From Pseudoalteromonas haloplanktis ATCC 14393 (GTDB taxonomy: Bacteria > Pseudomonadota > Gammaproteobacteria > Enterobacterales > Alteromonadaceae), in assembly GCF_000238355.1 (NCBI RefSeq), contig NZ_AHCA01000006.1, positions 62,001 through 126,000 of the forward strand: DNA of 64,000 bases, read 5' to 3'. Of the stretch, positions 37,145 through 46,949 are shown piece by piece (position 1 is the stretch's first letter; every line of letters starts with the position of its first letter). The position numbers were made by a program, and so were the translations under genes. The notes under the pieces are model-generated. The model worked only from the letters and a program-made list of their open reading frames with translations. It ran no database searches and was not told where the DNA came from.

Positions 37145-37684
37145 TTAATAGTGCTTTATTTGTTCATCTAAGCTGATTTTCTTTATGGTCAAATTTTTAC
37201 TGATATCCCCCCAAGTTTGGATAGACTCCGCTTTTTTTAACTGAACGAACTGTGTGTGGATTTTTTCATAAACTATGCTGTTAGCGCCTGTTAGCAACTT
37301 TGCTTGAGCAATAGGTGGGGTATATTTAATTAACACGGGATAAGTACTGCTGTGTTGATCATCAAGCGCGTAATTAATTAATTTACGGATATTGAAAAAC
37401 TCTTTATCTAAAATACCTAAATCAATTAAGGGCTGTGCTTTTGGAGGAATAAAATATTGTTGCTCTGTGAGCGAAATGGTTCTTCGCTTACTGACATCTT
37501 TCGCTAGTAAATGAAGAGTCGTGGTGTGCAGGTTTTTTGTGACAATAATCTCGTCACCGGTAATTAATGTAATTTTTATTTTTGTTGGGGCAGCTAGCGC
37601 ATTTAGCTCACTTCTTTCATTTGCCATTGCCAATAAGTTGCAAGTAATACAAATGAAGAACAATGATATTTGGAAAAATTTCAT
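37145..37684 (-). CDS. Free-standing secreted subtilase prodomain homologue
   Basis: The 179-residue protein has a signal peptide (about 1-20, ending LLAMA) followed by a domain that matches the prodomain of the neighbouring subtilase over its full length: KITLITGDEI matches FTLITGDKV, YFIPPKAQPLIDLGILDKEFFNI matches YVIPASAQAKVDSGALDRELFNI, and a DD pair followed by PVLIKY matches DD and QVIVEY. It has no catalytic domain. It may act in trans as a chaperone or inhibitor of the subtilase, or be a remnant of a duplicated protease gene. It is upstream of the subtilase gene with no terminator between, so co-transcription is possible. Confidence 0.85.
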   Translation of the reverse strand: MKFFQISLFFICITCNLLAMANERSELNALAAPTKIKITLITGDEIIVTKNLHTTTLHLLAKDVSKRRTISLTEQQYFIPPKAQPLIDLGILDKEFFNIRKLINYALDDQHSSTYPVLIKYTPPIAQAKLLTGANSIVYEKIHTQFVQLKKAESIQTWGDISKNLTIKKISLDEQIKHY

Positions 37685-37936
37685 GCAACGGCCTGTCTAT
37701 TTAGTTTTATAAGTTTAACAATTAAATTTATTTGTTAACTTATTTTTAACCTTTAGTTGCGTAAATCCAACCCAATATTTGTAGCGTTTTGTACACCCTT
37801 TACATTTTTGGGTGATGTGAAATGTATTTGATCTGTAGTGAAGAGCGCCAGAACGCTAATTTATGGATTAGAAATTAAGTGCAAGTATATTTAAGCAGCT
37901 ATACTTTGCAGTATTCGCTTGTAAAAACGTATCAGA

Positions 37937-38470
37937 ATGAAAAATAATGAACTCCACTTAACCGCCGCATGTTTTTTTGATCATGTAAATCACGAGCAGG
38001 TCAGCCTCCCAGCTCGGTTGATTATTGAACTATCAAATCAGCATACTCGCAATGAAGTGCTGAAAATTTTAGCGCGCTGGTTACCGCATTTATTTCATTG
38101 GGATAGAGCCAGTGTTGCGCTGAGTTTGCAAAGTGGTTACTTGAGCATAGTTTCAGTGATAGGAAAGCAAGCGATCCCTTCAAAAATTCCTATACCGATA
38201 GATTTCACCTTGGCAGGCCGCGCCTTTAAAACGAAAACATTAATCGCATGTCATCAATTAGCTGGTAATACAGAGCAGGATTGTCGCATGCTTTTTGAAG
38301 GCGGGTTGGTTACCTGTATGGATGCGCCTATAGTGTTTAATGATCACTGTTTTGGCACGCTTAATGTAGCTCGTAGTCAAGGGCAATTTAATCAGCAAGA
38401 AGCCATTCAACTGTTTTGTGTAGCCAGCTTATTAGGAATTAGTTTTAGTTTATGTAATTTAACTCCTTAG
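37937..38470 (+). CDS. GAF domain protein
   Basis: The 177-residue protein is essentially one GAF domain: a helix (ARLIIELSNQHTRNEVLKILARWLPHLF), the strand WDRASVALSLQSGYLSIVSV, and a late strand ITCMDAPIVFNDHCFGTLNVARSQ-like segment followed by a C-terminal helix. There is no output domain, signal peptide or membrane segment. GAF domains bind small molecules, but no ligand can be named. It may work with a partner encoded elsewhere. It is divergent from the prodomain gene and upstream of the bet operon, from which it is separated by about 260 bases. Confidence 0.75.
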   Translation: MKNNELHLTAACFFDHVNHEQVSLPARLIIELSNQHTRNEVLKILARWLPHLFHWDRASVALSLQSGYLSIVSVIGKQAIPSKIPIPIDFTLAGRAFKTKTLIACHQLAGNTEQDCRMLFEGGLVTCMDAPIVFNDHCFGTLNVARSQGQFNQQEAIQLFCVASLLGISFSLCNLTP

Positions 38471-38706
38471 CTGTTTTTCCGTCTATTGCAGGTTACTCGC
38501 CCTGTTGTTCATTTGGCTAAATATTGCAGCATTTCGCCACTTTTAATCAAAAATTAAGATTATTTCTACTTTTTTTGCATCTTTTTTCTAAGCCTATTTA
38601 TAAAAGCTAATACAGTTACTTACAGCCACTTAGCCCTCGTCAATTTAGGCCATTCACAGTTTGTCAACCTTGAATTATCAGTTCACTTACTCTAACCTTT
38701 ATTTTT

Positions 38707-38720
38707 ATTGAACGTTCAAT
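38707..38720. promoter_or_regulatory. Probable BetI operator
   Basis: The perfect 14-base palindrome ATTGAACGTTCAAT lies 11 bases before the chosen betI start. TetR-family BetI represses its own operon at palindromes with TTGAAC-type half sites, and choline relieves the repression. The position fits autoregulation. Confidence 0.75.
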
Positions 38721-38731
38721 TAATAAAAAGT

Positions 38732-39322
38732 ATGCCTAAAGTTGGAATGGAACCTGTCCGTCGTCAGCAGTTAATTGACGCCACTATTGAGTCGGTTGCT
38801 GAACTTGGATTACAAAGCACAACCATTAACAGTATTAGTAAAAAAGCGGGATTGTCGTCAGGCATTATTAGCCATTACTTTGGTGGTAAACAGGGCTTGA
38901 TTGAGGCAACGGTACGCTATTTATTATCTAACTTGAAGCGTGAGTTGATTGAACGTGTCACCACGACGACAACACCTGAGCAAAGGTTGATGTTTATCGT
39001 TGAGGCAAACTTTGCACGCTTACAATTGCAAAGCGACACGACAAAAACGTGGTTAAGTTTTTGGGCGCAATCAATGCATGATGCGCAATTACATCGCTTG
39101 CAAAATGTTAATAGCCGCCGTCTTTTGAGTAATCTAACTTGCTCATTTAGAAAGTTAATGAGTGCGGCGGATGCTAAGCGTGCTGCCGAACTATGCGCTG
39201 CCATGATTGATGGACTTTGGCTCAGAGCGGTTTTAAGTAAGTCAGACGTAGATCAATTTGAACATTGCGAGCAATTAGCCAAAGGCTATGTAAATTCACT
39301 TATCAAACAGTATGGAGCTTAA
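38732..39322 (+). CDS. betI: Choline-responsive repressor BetI
   Basis: The start was set at the ATG giving [18 protein letters not shown], which matches the N-terminus of known BetI (196 residues). A TTG eight codons upstream would fall inside the operator palindrome. The TetR-type helix-turn-helix reads [29 protein letters not shown]. The rest is the ligand and dimer domain. BetI represses the choline-to-betaine genes and is released by choline. It is first in betIBA, and its end overlaps the betB start by 11 bases. Confidence 0.94.
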   Translation: MPKVGMEPVRRQQLIDATIESVAELGLQSTTINSISKKAGLSSGIISHYFGGKQGLIEATVRYLLSNLKRELIERVTTTTTPEQRLMFIVEANFARLQLQSDTTKTWLSFWAQSMHDAQLHRLQNVNSRRLLSNLTCSFRKLMSAADAKRAAELCAAMIDGLWLRAVLSKSDVDQFEHCEQLAKGYVNSLIKQYGA

Positions 39323-40787
39323 TGTGACAACGCCTGTTTATCAAAATTTTATCAACGGTCATTTTTTAAAGAATCAAAGCGGCGAGACTTTCGCTGTTAA
39401 AAATCCTGCCACCGATGAAGTAATTTACCATGTAGAAGTCGCCGATGCGTTTGTACAAAATGCAGCCATTGAAAGTGCCAAACAAGGTTTTGCAACATGG
39501 TCAGCAATGACGCCTATCGAGCGTAGCCGTATCTTATTAAAAGCCGTTGAATTACTGCGCGCACGCAATGATGAATTAGCAAAAATTGAAGTACTCGACA
39601 CGGGCAAACCTTGGCAAGAAGCCGAGTGTGTTGATGTACAAACGGGTGCTGATGTTATCGAATATTTTGCAGGCCTTGCCCCTGCGCAAGTTGGCCAACA
39701 ACAAATGGTTGGTGAAGATTTTTATTATACCCGTAAAGAACCCTTAGGGATTTGCGCAGGAATTGGCGCATGGAACTACCCACTGCAGATAGCGTGTTGG
39801 AAATCAGGGCCAGCGCTTGCTGCAGGTAATGCACTTATTTTTAAACCTTCAGAAGAAACGCCACTTGGTGCAATTAAACTCGCTGAAATATTCACGGAAG
39901 CGGGCGTACCAGCCGGTGTATTTAACGTGGTACAAGGCGCGGCTGAAGTGGGCCAATGGTTAACACAAAGCGATGATATCGAGAAAGTATCGTTCACCGG
40001 TGAAGTCGGCACAGGTAAAAAAGTGGTGGCTAGTGCCGCAGGTTCGCTTAAAGATGTCACCATGGAGCTTGGTGGCAAGTCACCATTATTAGTATTTGAT
40101 GATGCTGATATTTCGCAAGCGGTGAGTGCGGCAATGCTCGGTAATTTTTATACTCAAGGTGAAATTTGCACTAACTGCACCCGCATTTATGTACATAAAA
40201 ATGTATATCAGCAATTTATTGATGAGCTTAAAACGCGCACTGAACAAAATATTATTGCCGGTGACCCAATGAACCCTGAGGTAAACTTAGGTGCGCTTAT
40301 TTCAAAAAATCATCATGATTTAGTGATGGGTTATATTGATAAGGGCATTAGTGAGGGCGCTACGCTGCTCACGGGTGGTAAAGCACTAAAACCTGATTCT
40401 GCGCCAAACGGTTACTTTGTCGCGCCGACGGTTTTTACTGATTGCACCGATGACATGACTATCGTTAAAGAAGAAATTTTTGGCCCAGTGATGAGCGTGT
40501 TGGTGTTTGATGATGAAGATGACGCAATTCGCCGCGCTAACGATACCCATTTAGGCTTAGCTGCAGGTGTATTTACCAAAGATATTAAACGAGCACACCG
40601 TGTTATTCATCAGTTACAAGCCGGTATTTGTTGGATCAATAGCTACGGTAACTCACCAGCTGAAATGCCAGTAGGCGGTTATAAGCAATCGGGTATTGGC
40701 CGTGAAAACGGTATTGAAACACTTGATCACTACACACAAACTAAATCAATTTACGTTGGTATGACTGATATAGAGAGTCCATTTTAA
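39312..40787 (+). CDS. betB: Betaine aldehyde dehydrogenase
   Basis: The 491-residue cytoplasmic enzyme oxidises betaine aldehyde to glycine betaine with NAD(P)+. The aldehyde dehydrogenase hallmarks are intact: the nucleotide-binding [16 protein letters not shown] region, the catalytic Glu in [10 protein letters not shown] and the catalytic Cys in [11 protein letters not shown]. Length is typical of BetB. Its stop overlaps the betA start by one base (TAATG), so the operon is translationally coupled. The product is an osmoprotectant. Confidence 0.95.
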   Translation: MELNVTTPVYQNFINGHFLKNQSGETFAVKNPATDEVIYHVEVADAFVQNAAIESAKQGFATWSAMTPIERSRILLKAVELLRARNDELAKIEVLDTGKPWQEAECVDVQTGADVIEYFAGLAPAQVGQQQMVGEDFYYTRKEPLGICAGIGAWNYPLQIACWKSGPALAAGNALIFKPSEETPLGAIKLAEIFTEAGVPAGVFNVVQGAAEVGQWLTQSDDIEKVSFTGEVGTGKKVVASAAGSLKDVTMELGGKSPLLVFDDADISQAVSAAMLGNFYTQGEICTNCTRIYVHKNVYQQFIDELKTRTEQNIIAGDPMNPEVNLGALISKNHHDLVMGYIDKGISEGATLLTGGKALKPDSAPNGYFVAPTVFTDCTDDMTIVKEEIFGPVMSVLVFDDEDDAIRRANDTHLGLAAGVFTKDIKRAHRVIHQLQAGICWINSYGNSPAEMPVGGYKQSGIGRENGIETLDHYTQTKSIYVGMTDIESPF

Positions 40788-42457
40788 TGACTGCACAAAC
40801 ATATGATTACATCATAGTTGGTGCAGGCTCTGCAGGGTGTGTACTGGCGAATCGTTTATCTGAAGATAGCAACAATCGCGTGTTGTTATTAGAAACTGGC
40901 GGCAGTGATAAAAGCATTTTTATTAAAATGCCAACAGCGCTGTCTATTCCGATGAACACTGATAAATACGCATGGCAGTTTCATACGCAAGCTGAGCCAT
41001 TTTTAGATAACCGCAAAATGCATTGCCCACGAGGTAAAGTATTAGGTGGCTCGTCGTCAATTAATGGCATGGTTTATGTGCGTGGTCATGCAAAAGATTT
41101 TGACGAATGGCAACAACATGGCGCCCAGGGCTGGGATTACCAATCATGCTTGCCGTATTTTCAAAAAGCCGAAACCTTTTATTTAGGTAAAAATGAGTAC
41201 CGAGGCGATAACGGCCCTTTAGGTGTTAATAACGGTAATGAAATGGCCAACCCGCTGTATAAAGCCTTTATTAATGCCGGTCAGCAGGCCGGTTATGCCG
41301 CTACTGATGATTACAATGCAGGGCAACAAGAAGGTTTTGGCCCGATGCACATGACCGTTAAAGACGGTGTGCGCAGCTCGGCAAGTCGTGAATATTTAGA
41401 CCCTGTAAAGTCTCGTAGTAATTTAACTATTGTCACTGGCGCTTTAGCTGAAAAAGTATTGCTTGAAGGCAAAAAAGCCACGGGTGTTGAGTACAGTATC
41501 AATGGTCAAACTAAGCAAGTATTTGCCGCCAAAGAGGTGGTGTTAAGTGCAGGGCCTATCGGCTCACCGCATTTGCTACAGCTTTCAGGTATTGGTGATA
41601 GCGACACACTTGCTGCGGCAGGCGTTGAAGTGAAGCATCATTTACCTGGTGTTGGTCAAAACTTGCAAGATCACTTGGAGTTTTATTTTCAATACAAGTG
41701 TAAGCAACCCATTACCTTAAACGGCAAATTAGGGCTCATTTCTAAAGGGCTTATCGGTGCCCGTTGGTTGTTAAATCGCAGTGGTCTTGGCGCTACAAAT
41801 CACTTTGAATCGTGTGCGTTTATTCGTTCAAAACCGGGTGTTGAATGGCCTGATATTCAATATCACTTTTTACCAGCGGCCATTCGCTATGATGGTAAAA
41901 GCGCGTTTGATGGTCATGGTTTTCAAGTGCATGTGGGTCATAATAAACCAAAAAGCCGCGGCGCGGTCACGATTCAATCAGCAGATCCCAAAGTTGCACC
42001 AAAAATTCAGTTTAACTACTTACAGCATCAAGATGATATTGAAGGGTTTAGAGCGTGCGTACGCTTAACCCGTGAAATTATTGAGCAAAGCGCATTTGAT
42101 GACTTCCGCGATGATGAAATTCAGCCGGGCAAAGAGATTCAAACCGATGAGCAAATAGATGCGTTCGTGCGCCAAGCAGTAGAGAGCGCTTATCACCCGT
42201 CTTGCTCATGTAAAATGGGTGAAGATGAACTGGCTGTAGTGAACTCTAATACGCAAGTACATGGTATTGAAGGGCTACGCGTAGTGGATTCATCTATTTT
42301 CCCTACCGTGCCAAACGGTAATTTAAATGCGCCAACCATTATGGTGGCAGAAAAAGCGGCAGACTTAATTTTAGGTAAGCCACCACTTAGTAAATCGCAT
42401 GCAGCGGTTGCCATGGAATCACAATGGCAAACAAAGCAGCGTAGTTCGGAGATCTAA
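40787..42457 (+). CDS. betA: Choline dehydrogenase
   Basis: The 556-residue GMC-family flavoenzyme oxidises choline to betaine aldehyde. The FAD-binding motif lies at the N-terminus ([20 protein letters not shown]), followed by GMC signatures ([20 protein letters not shown] and [15 protein letters not shown]). The C-terminal active-site region has [10 protein letters not shown] and the conserved [10 protein letters not shown] with its Asn. Length equals that of E. coli BetA. It follows betB directly and is followed by about 135 bases before the transporter gene. Confidence 0.95.
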   Translation: MTAQTYDYIIVGAGSAGCVLANRLSEDSNNRVLLLETGGSDKSIFIKMPTALSIPMNTDKYAWQFHTQAEPFLDNRKMHCPRGKVLGGSSSINGMVYVRGHAKDFDEWQQHGAQGWDYQSCLPYFQKAETFYLGKNEYRGDNGPLGVNNGNEMANPLYKAFINAGQQAGYAATDDYNAGQQEGFGPMHMTVKDGVRSSASREYLDPVKSRSNLTIVTGALAEKVLLEGKKATGVEYSINGQTKQVFAAKEVVLSAGPIGSPHLLQLSGIGDSDTLAAAGVEVKHHLPGVGQNLQDHLEFYFQYKCKQPITLNGKLGLISKGLIGARWLLNRSGLGATNHFESCAFIRSKPGVEWPDIQYHFLPAAIRYDGKSAFDGHGFQVHVGHNKPKSRGAVTIQSADPKVAPKIQFNYLQHQDDIEGFRACVRLTREIIEQSAFDDFRDDEIQPGKEIQTDEQIDAFVRQAVESAYHPSCSCKMGEDELAVVNSNTQVHGIEGLRVVDSSIFPTVPNGNLNAPTIMVAEKAADLILGKPPLSKSHAAVAMESQWQTKQRSSEI

Positions 42458-42557
42458 CTCGGCCACCTGGAGTGCATGGCACTTTGGGGCTTGCAGTGGC
42501 GCGCATCATAAGTTGTTTGTGGTGCGTTAATGCGAGGCTAAAACACACGGAGAAAAA

Positions 42558-42608
42558 ATGACGTATTATCATTTATTTTGGGGGGCAAATTATGACCTTA
42601 TGGCTTAG
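42558..42608 (+). CDS. Possible 16-codon leader peptide before the BCCT-like gene
   Basis: A short frame encoding MTYYHLFWGANYDLMA begins after a strong ribosome site (CGGAGAAAAA). It ends 17 bases inside the transporter gene, in another frame. Ribosomes ending here could re-initiate at the transporter start (42592). It could equally be chance, because the transporter has its own GGGGGG ribosome site. Confidence 0.3.
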   Translation: MTYYHLFWGANYDLMA

Positions 42609-43809
42609 TGCTGGCATTATTTTTACCCTACTAGCAATTATCGCAATATTAGTTAAATGGGGAAATGTACAGTGTGTAGGCGTTACACCTGTTAGAACAT
42701 TTACCTTTATTGCCATCTTATTTACATCAGGCTTAGACGTTGGCTTGATCATGTTTCCACTGACTGAGTTTGCAGGTTATGCAGACATAAAAGCAAGCCC
42801 AGAGTATGCGTTTGCCAATCCATTAGCCATCGAGTTTGGTTATTGGGGCTTTCTGATCTGGGGATTTTATTTCCTTACGTGCTTTTATTTCTGTGTAATA
42901 GAACCCAAAGTGAAGTTTTTCGAAATTCCGTGGGTTAAATTAATCAATAATGTGGTAATTATTGGTACTTGTGCATTTACTGCTTTTTTATTGCTGTCTA
43001 ATTTACCTTGGTATTTACCGAGTTTAGGTGATGGCGAGTCGATTATTCCTACTTTTTATTTAATTGTATTTGCTGCAATTTGCTTTGCAGTGTATTCAAG
43101 CACAGATATAAAGTACGTGCGCTTTTTAAGTATTTCAACTACTTGGCTATTTATTGCCCTAATTGCTTTTATGTGGTTTGGCGCATTCATGGGTGAAAAC
43201 GGACAGATTTCTGACTTTACAAGTAATATTGCTTTAATCGGAAATTATTTTGGCAACATCAATGAGTTTGTTTTACCGCTTAATGATTATCATGAGTTTT
43301 ACTTATTTTGGTGGTTTGCTTGGAGCATCATGATTGGCCAGTTTACCTCGCGTTTTGTCGGTGGATTAAAGACCTATCAAGTGCTTGGCGCTATGTTAAT
43401 TTTCCCATCAATTCCAATAGCCATTTGGTTTAGCGTGCTTTATCAATATCACGAAGCGGGTATACCGACTGAAGGGATTAAGAATATTGCCATGGTATTC
43501 GTTGGCGTTGTATTTGTGATCAACTCACTGGATTCACTTATTCGCTTGTACACTGATAACTTGAATATGACTGTTAAGCGCTTGGGTAAATTTAACTATA
43601 TTGCGCTTAATGTTGTGGCACTGTCGTTGTTAACCCTATTATTTAAACTAAACTTTTTACAAATACAGTGGGTTGGGGCATTGGTTATTGGTTTGTTTTT
43701 TGCGTGTGCTGCGTTCATAGGCTACAGCAAATTTAAAACGGTCAGTAATATTGATAGTTCACCTAAAGATAACAAAATTGACTACACCAAAATTGAATCA
43801 GTAAGCTAA
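42592..43809 (+). CDS. Short BCCT-like transporter, probably for choline
   Basis: The 405-residue membrane protein resembles betaine/choline/carnitine (BCCT) transporters: FTSGLDVGLIMFPLTEF near helix 2-3, FGYWGFLIWGFYFL, and the helix-8 region FLFWWFAWSIMIGQFTSRFVGGLKTYQVLGAM, which parallels the family's W-rich signature. The canonical sequence differs at several positions (the usual RISRGRTIREF is absent). At 405 residues it is about 100 residues or more shorter than typical members and ends soon after the core helices. Its place after betIBA supports choline uptake. A GGGGGG ribosome site precedes the ATG. Confidence 0.75.
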   Translation: MTLWLSAGIIFTLLAIIAILVKWGNVQCVGVTPVRTFTFIAILFTSGLDVGLIMFPLTEFAGYADIKASPEYAFANPLAIEFGYWGFLIWGFYFLTCFYFCVIEPKVKFFEIPWVKLINNVVIIGTCAFTAFLLLSNLPWYLPSLGDGESIIPTFYLIVFAAICFAVYSSTDIKYVRFLSISTTWLFIALIAFMWFGAFMGENGQISDFTSNIALIGNYFGNINEFVLPLNDYHEFYLFWWFAWSIMIGQFTSRFVGGLKTYQVLGAMLIFPSIPIAIWFSVLYQYHEAGIPTEGIKNIAMVFVGVVFVINSLDSLIRLYTDNLNMTVKRLGKFNYIALNVVALSLLTLLFKLNFLQIQWVGALVIGLFFACAAFIGYSKFKTVSNIDSSPKDNKIDYTKIESVS

Positions 43810-43818
43810 GGAATTAAC

Positions 43819-44526
43819 ATGACAACACATAAAACACTACTTGCAGTTGCACTGCCATTCGCACTTTTCTCAGCTTCTGCTTTAGCTGATTGGTCAACGA
43901 CCATAACGGGCGTGTCAGATTACACCTTTAATGGTGTCAGCCAAACGCAAAACGACCCAGCAATTCAAGGCAGCCTTGATTATTCATTTGGTGATTCAGG
44001 CATGTACGCCGGTACGTGGGCATCAAATGTTGATTTTGGTGATGATACTAATATTGAATGGGATGCTTATTTTGGCCGCTATGCGCAGCTAAATGATGCA
44101 CTGAGCGTTGATTATGGTTTAGCGTATTACAGCTATCATGGGCAAAGCAATTCAAGCGATGGTAACTATTTTGAAGCTTATACTAAGTTTGGTTATGCCA
44201 GTGAGTTAGGTCAAACAGAGCTTAATTTTTGGTACAGCTGGGATTATTTTGGAACAGGGGCTGGGCACGTAATTTCGATGGTTGCACACACTGTTGAACT
44301 TGCGCCAAATCATGCACTGCGCGCAAGTTTTGATATTTCAAATTCACTTGATGGTGATAAGTTTGCATGGGATACCGACGGTAAATCGTATAACCACTAT
44401 CGCCTTGCGTATCAAACTAGTTTTGAAGGCTTTGATATTGAAGTGGCAGCTGAAAACACCAGCTTAGATATCGATACAGCTGATGAGCGTATTGTGCTTT
44501 CTGTAGGACGTACTTTCTCACTTTAA
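43819..44526 (+). CDS. TorF-family putative outer-membrane porin
   Basis: The 235-residue protein has a signal peptide (about 1-23, ending SASALA) and an outer-membrane beta-barrel typical of the TorF/TIGR02001 family (WSTTITGVSDYTFNGVSQTQNDPAIQGSLDYSFGDSG near the N-terminus; aromatic-ended strands; C-terminal SVGRTFSL). It follows the BCCT-like gene by 9 bases, so it is the last gene of the bet operon. It may form the outer-membrane entry for choline or betaine. This function is inferred from context only. A strong terminator follows. Confidence 0.82.
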   Translation: MTTHKTLLAVALPFALFSASALADWSTTITGVSDYTFNGVSQTQNDPAIQGSLDYSFGDSGMYAGTWASNVDFGDDTNIEWDAYFGRYAQLNDALSVDYGLAYYSYHGQSNSSDGNYFEAYTKFGYASELGQTELNFWYSWDYFGTGAGHVISMVAHTVELAPNHALRASFDISNSLDGDKFAWDTDGKSYNHYRLAYQTSFEGFDIEVAAENTSLDIDTADERIVLSVGRTFSL

Positions 44527-44551
44527 TTTTCTAAGAGTTTGTTTAAGCACT

Positions 44552-44583
44552 AAAGCGGCCATGATCACGTGGCCGCTTTTTTA
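44552..44583 (+). terminator. Strong terminator of the bet operon
   Basis: Perfect 10-base arms AAAGCGGCCA and TGGCCGCTTT with an 8-base loop, ending in TTTTTT. Confidence 0.92.
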
Positions 44584-44591
44584 TGCAATTA

Positions 44592-44742
44592 ATACCAATC
44601 GACTTAAATATTTAACCATTCTAGCGAGGTAAATAAAGCGCTAATAACATTGAAAATAACAACTTTATATAAAAAGTTATGCTTTGTTATCACTCCAGTT
44701 ATCTGTCGCTATAAATGCTCCGCAACTTAACATGATTGGTAT
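44592..44742 (-). repeat. MITE-like element, long copy
   Basis: This 151-base element is bounded by ATACCAATCG at the left and GATTGGTAT at the right. Read on the minus strand, its first 37 bases at the left end equal the right part of the short copy at 4223-4291, and its other end matches that copy's left end. The interior has about 80 bases absent from the short copy. No coding capacity. Probable non-autonomous mobile element. Confidence 0.78.
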
Positions 44743-44746
44743 TACT

Positions 44747-45553
44747 TTAAGGCTTGATAGGGTGATAATCACCTTGCTCTAAGCCTTTAAAGTAAGCTTG
44801 ATAACGGCCATCTTGTTTAAACTGCTGTAAGTGTAAATTGAATATTTTAAGCAGCTCACTACTTTGCTCCGCATTATTTGGAAACAGCAAAAAACTGTTA
44901 TTGAGGAGGATGGGCTGAGGGTGGTGGGTGATAGCTTCAGCAAGTTCAGGAAGCTGATTGTTGAGTATGTGATAACCTATATTTATCTCTTGCGCAAAGG
45001 CATCTATTCGGCCTGCTGATAAGCGACGAAAATTTTGCTCTGTACTGCTTACCTGTGATAAGTCGAATATATCTTCTGCAACAGCTTTATCGAACTCAGG
45101 GCCATAGCTGTAATTTAGTCCTCCGCCTATGATTAGGCCTCGAAGATCGTGAAAATTGTGCCATTCAAAATGGTTATCTTTTTTATAAAAAAATACAAAC
45201 TTTTCCCTGAGCACCGCATCGCTATAATTATAGTTCTTGACCCTGTCTTTGCTAAACATCCAAACCGCAGTTGCTGCATACTTACCGTTGTAGGTGTCAT
45301 GATAAGCACGACCCCATGGTAAAAAAGTAAAGTTAGCTTGGATCCCTGCCTCGCTAAAAATATCTTTGATAAGATGGGCAACAACGCCTTCAAAAGGCAG
45401 GGACTCACTCAAAAATGGCGGCCATTCCCCTGCGCTTATAGTGATGCTTCTCTTATTGAGTTCTGTCTTTATTGGCACTGCGAAAGCGCAGGTCGTGCAG
45501 CTGAGTAACAACCATGTAATGCAAAGTGGTAATGCTACTCTAGCATTAAACAT
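44747..45553 (-). CDS. Periplasmic amino-acid-type solute-binding protein
   Basis: The 268-residue protein has a signal peptide (about 1-25, ending CAFA) and an SBP_bac_3 fold: ITISAGEWPPFLSESLPFEGVVAHLIKDIFSEAG opens the first lobe, with WGRAYHDTYNGKYAAT following. There is no permease or ATPase gene beside it, so it may be an orphan receptor for a sensor or another transporter. A good ribosome site (AAGGAGC) precedes the ATG. The ligand is unknown. Confidence 0.82.
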   Translation of the reverse strand: MFNARVALPLCITWLLLSCTTCAFAVPIKTELNKRSITISAGEWPPFLSESLPFEGVVAHLIKDIFSEAGIQANFTFLPWGRAYHDTYNGKYAATAVWMFSKDRVKNYNYSDAVLREKFVFFYKKDNHFEWHNFHDLRGLIIGGGLNYSYGPEFDKAVAEDIFDLSQVSSTEQNFRRLSAGRIDAFAQEINIGYHILNNQLPELAEAITHHPQPILLNNSFLLFPNNAEQSSELLKIFNLHLQQFKQDGRYQAYFKGLEQGDYHPIKP

Positions 45554-45677
45554 TTCGTGCTCCTTGAATTATGGTTTTAGTTGTTAACTAATTGTAGTTT
45601 GATATTAACGCAGCAAATATGCAAAAGCGAATTATCACTTTATCGCTTACAGTAACGCTTTATATTTTGATTGAGAA

Positions 45678-45699
45678 TGCCCTATTAATGAATAGGGCA
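45678..45699 (-). terminator. Hairpin after the ABC operon
   Basis: Arms TGCCCTATT and AATAGGGCA around a 4-base loop, 6 bases after the permease stop on the minus strand. The T run is weak. Confidence 0.55.
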
Positions 45700-45704
45700 A
45701 TTTA

Positions 45705-46949
45705 CTATAAATATCGAGCTGTAAAACGGTTTATTGCAGCCATCGCGAGAGTATAAGCCACCATTAGAGTGAGTTTGCTTACGCTGTCGCCGTTATCAAA
45801 CATATAGTTTGCCAAGCCCATATTTAAGCCAAAAGATATACACATAAAAAAACTGAGTAAATTTATATTCTTGCATACATTACCAATAGCAAAGCTAAGT
45901 AATACCCCCGCAGAGCAGGCCAACGAGTAGCTTAATATATTGAATAATAAAAATGTTGGATTAACTAAACTAAGCGCCGAAGCTGTTACAAAGCACAGCA
46001 TCGCCACTAGAATAGCAAGTTTTAACACACTATTACTAAGAGCGACTTTTGCGCTATAGCTACTATTGTAGATAGGGAGGGTAGATAACAACTCCCATGA
46101 ATTATGTTTTTGCACTTTGCTCCATAAACTCAATGAAACAATTGCGAATAAGGTCAGTGTTAAAACAAAAATGACATGCTCAGTGATGTTATAAAACAAG
46201 TTTACCGCTACACCAAGAGTGCATAAAAGTGTAAGCAAAATAAGGTATTGAGAGAGCCCTGAACCCACAAAGTAACTAAGTGGGAATAACCCTTTATTAA
46301 TTGAGCTGCCGTAATTCGATAAAAGCCCACTAGGAATTGGCGACCAACCAGATTGCAGACCATTGCGATAATTTGTTAATGAGTCAGAGCGCCATTTATA
46401 CGCAGATGAAAAGTTCTTATTAGCCAACACGATAGCGATATATGCAACGACATTAACTGGGATTAACCAAATCGGAAGTTGCTCTATAAGTACACACACT
46501 AATGTTGCGATAAAAAAGCTAAGGTAGCACACAGAAGTAAATAAATGACTGAATGAGCGATTCAAAAACCAAATGATCAGTCCTATAAGATTAGCAAGTG
46601 TGAGGGTGACAAGTAGGTTTATATTTCCAGCAATAATGATACTTAAAATAGAAATTAAGTTACTAAATACTATGAATACCTTACCTTGAAACATCACATG
46701 CTCGCGGTACCCCGCAACCAGAGTCTGCCATTCAGTTGCTTGCATTTTGATGCTTTGCCACGCTATTGCACTGTACATACAGATAGTTGAAAACATGATC
46801 ATTAACGTAATAAGTTCTTCAATGCCGGTAGCAATAAGGCACAGAAAAGAGGTGATAGTTGCAGCGATAAAATAGCTGGCAGACCCCACATCTTTTAACC
46901 AAAAGTTAACAGCTCCTTGATACCAAGGGCGGGTGCTGGCTTGCATCAT
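45705..46949 (-). CDS. ABC transporter membrane protein
   Basis: The 414-residue protein has about twelve hydrophobic segments and little else. Its start overlaps the ATPase stop by 4 bases. It is the probable permease of a YtrB/YtrC-type exporter controlled by the GntR gene upstream. The substrate is unknown. Sequence identity to known permeases is not evident by eye; the assignment rests on context and hydrophobicity. It is the last gene of the operon. Confidence 0.75.
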   Translation of the reverse strand: MMQASTRPWYQGAVNFWLKDVGSASYFIAATITSFLCLIATGIEELITLMIMFSTICMYSAIAWQSIKMQATEWQTLVAGYREHVMFQGKVFIVFSNLISILSIIIAGNINLLVTLTLANLIGLIIWFLNRSFSHLFTSVCYLSFFIATLVCVLIEQLPIWLIPVNVVAYIAIVLANKNFSSAYKWRSDSLTNYRNGLQSGWSPIPSGLLSNYGSSINKGLFPLSYFVGSGLSQYLILLTLLCTLGVAVNLFYNITEHVIFVLTLTLFAIVSLSLWSKVQKHNSWELLSTLPIYNSSYSAKVALSNSVLKLAILVAMLCFVTASALSLVNPTFLLFNILSYSLACSAGVLLSFAIGNVCKNINLLSFFMCISFGLNMGLANYMFDNGDSVSKLTLMVAYTLAMAAINRFTARYL

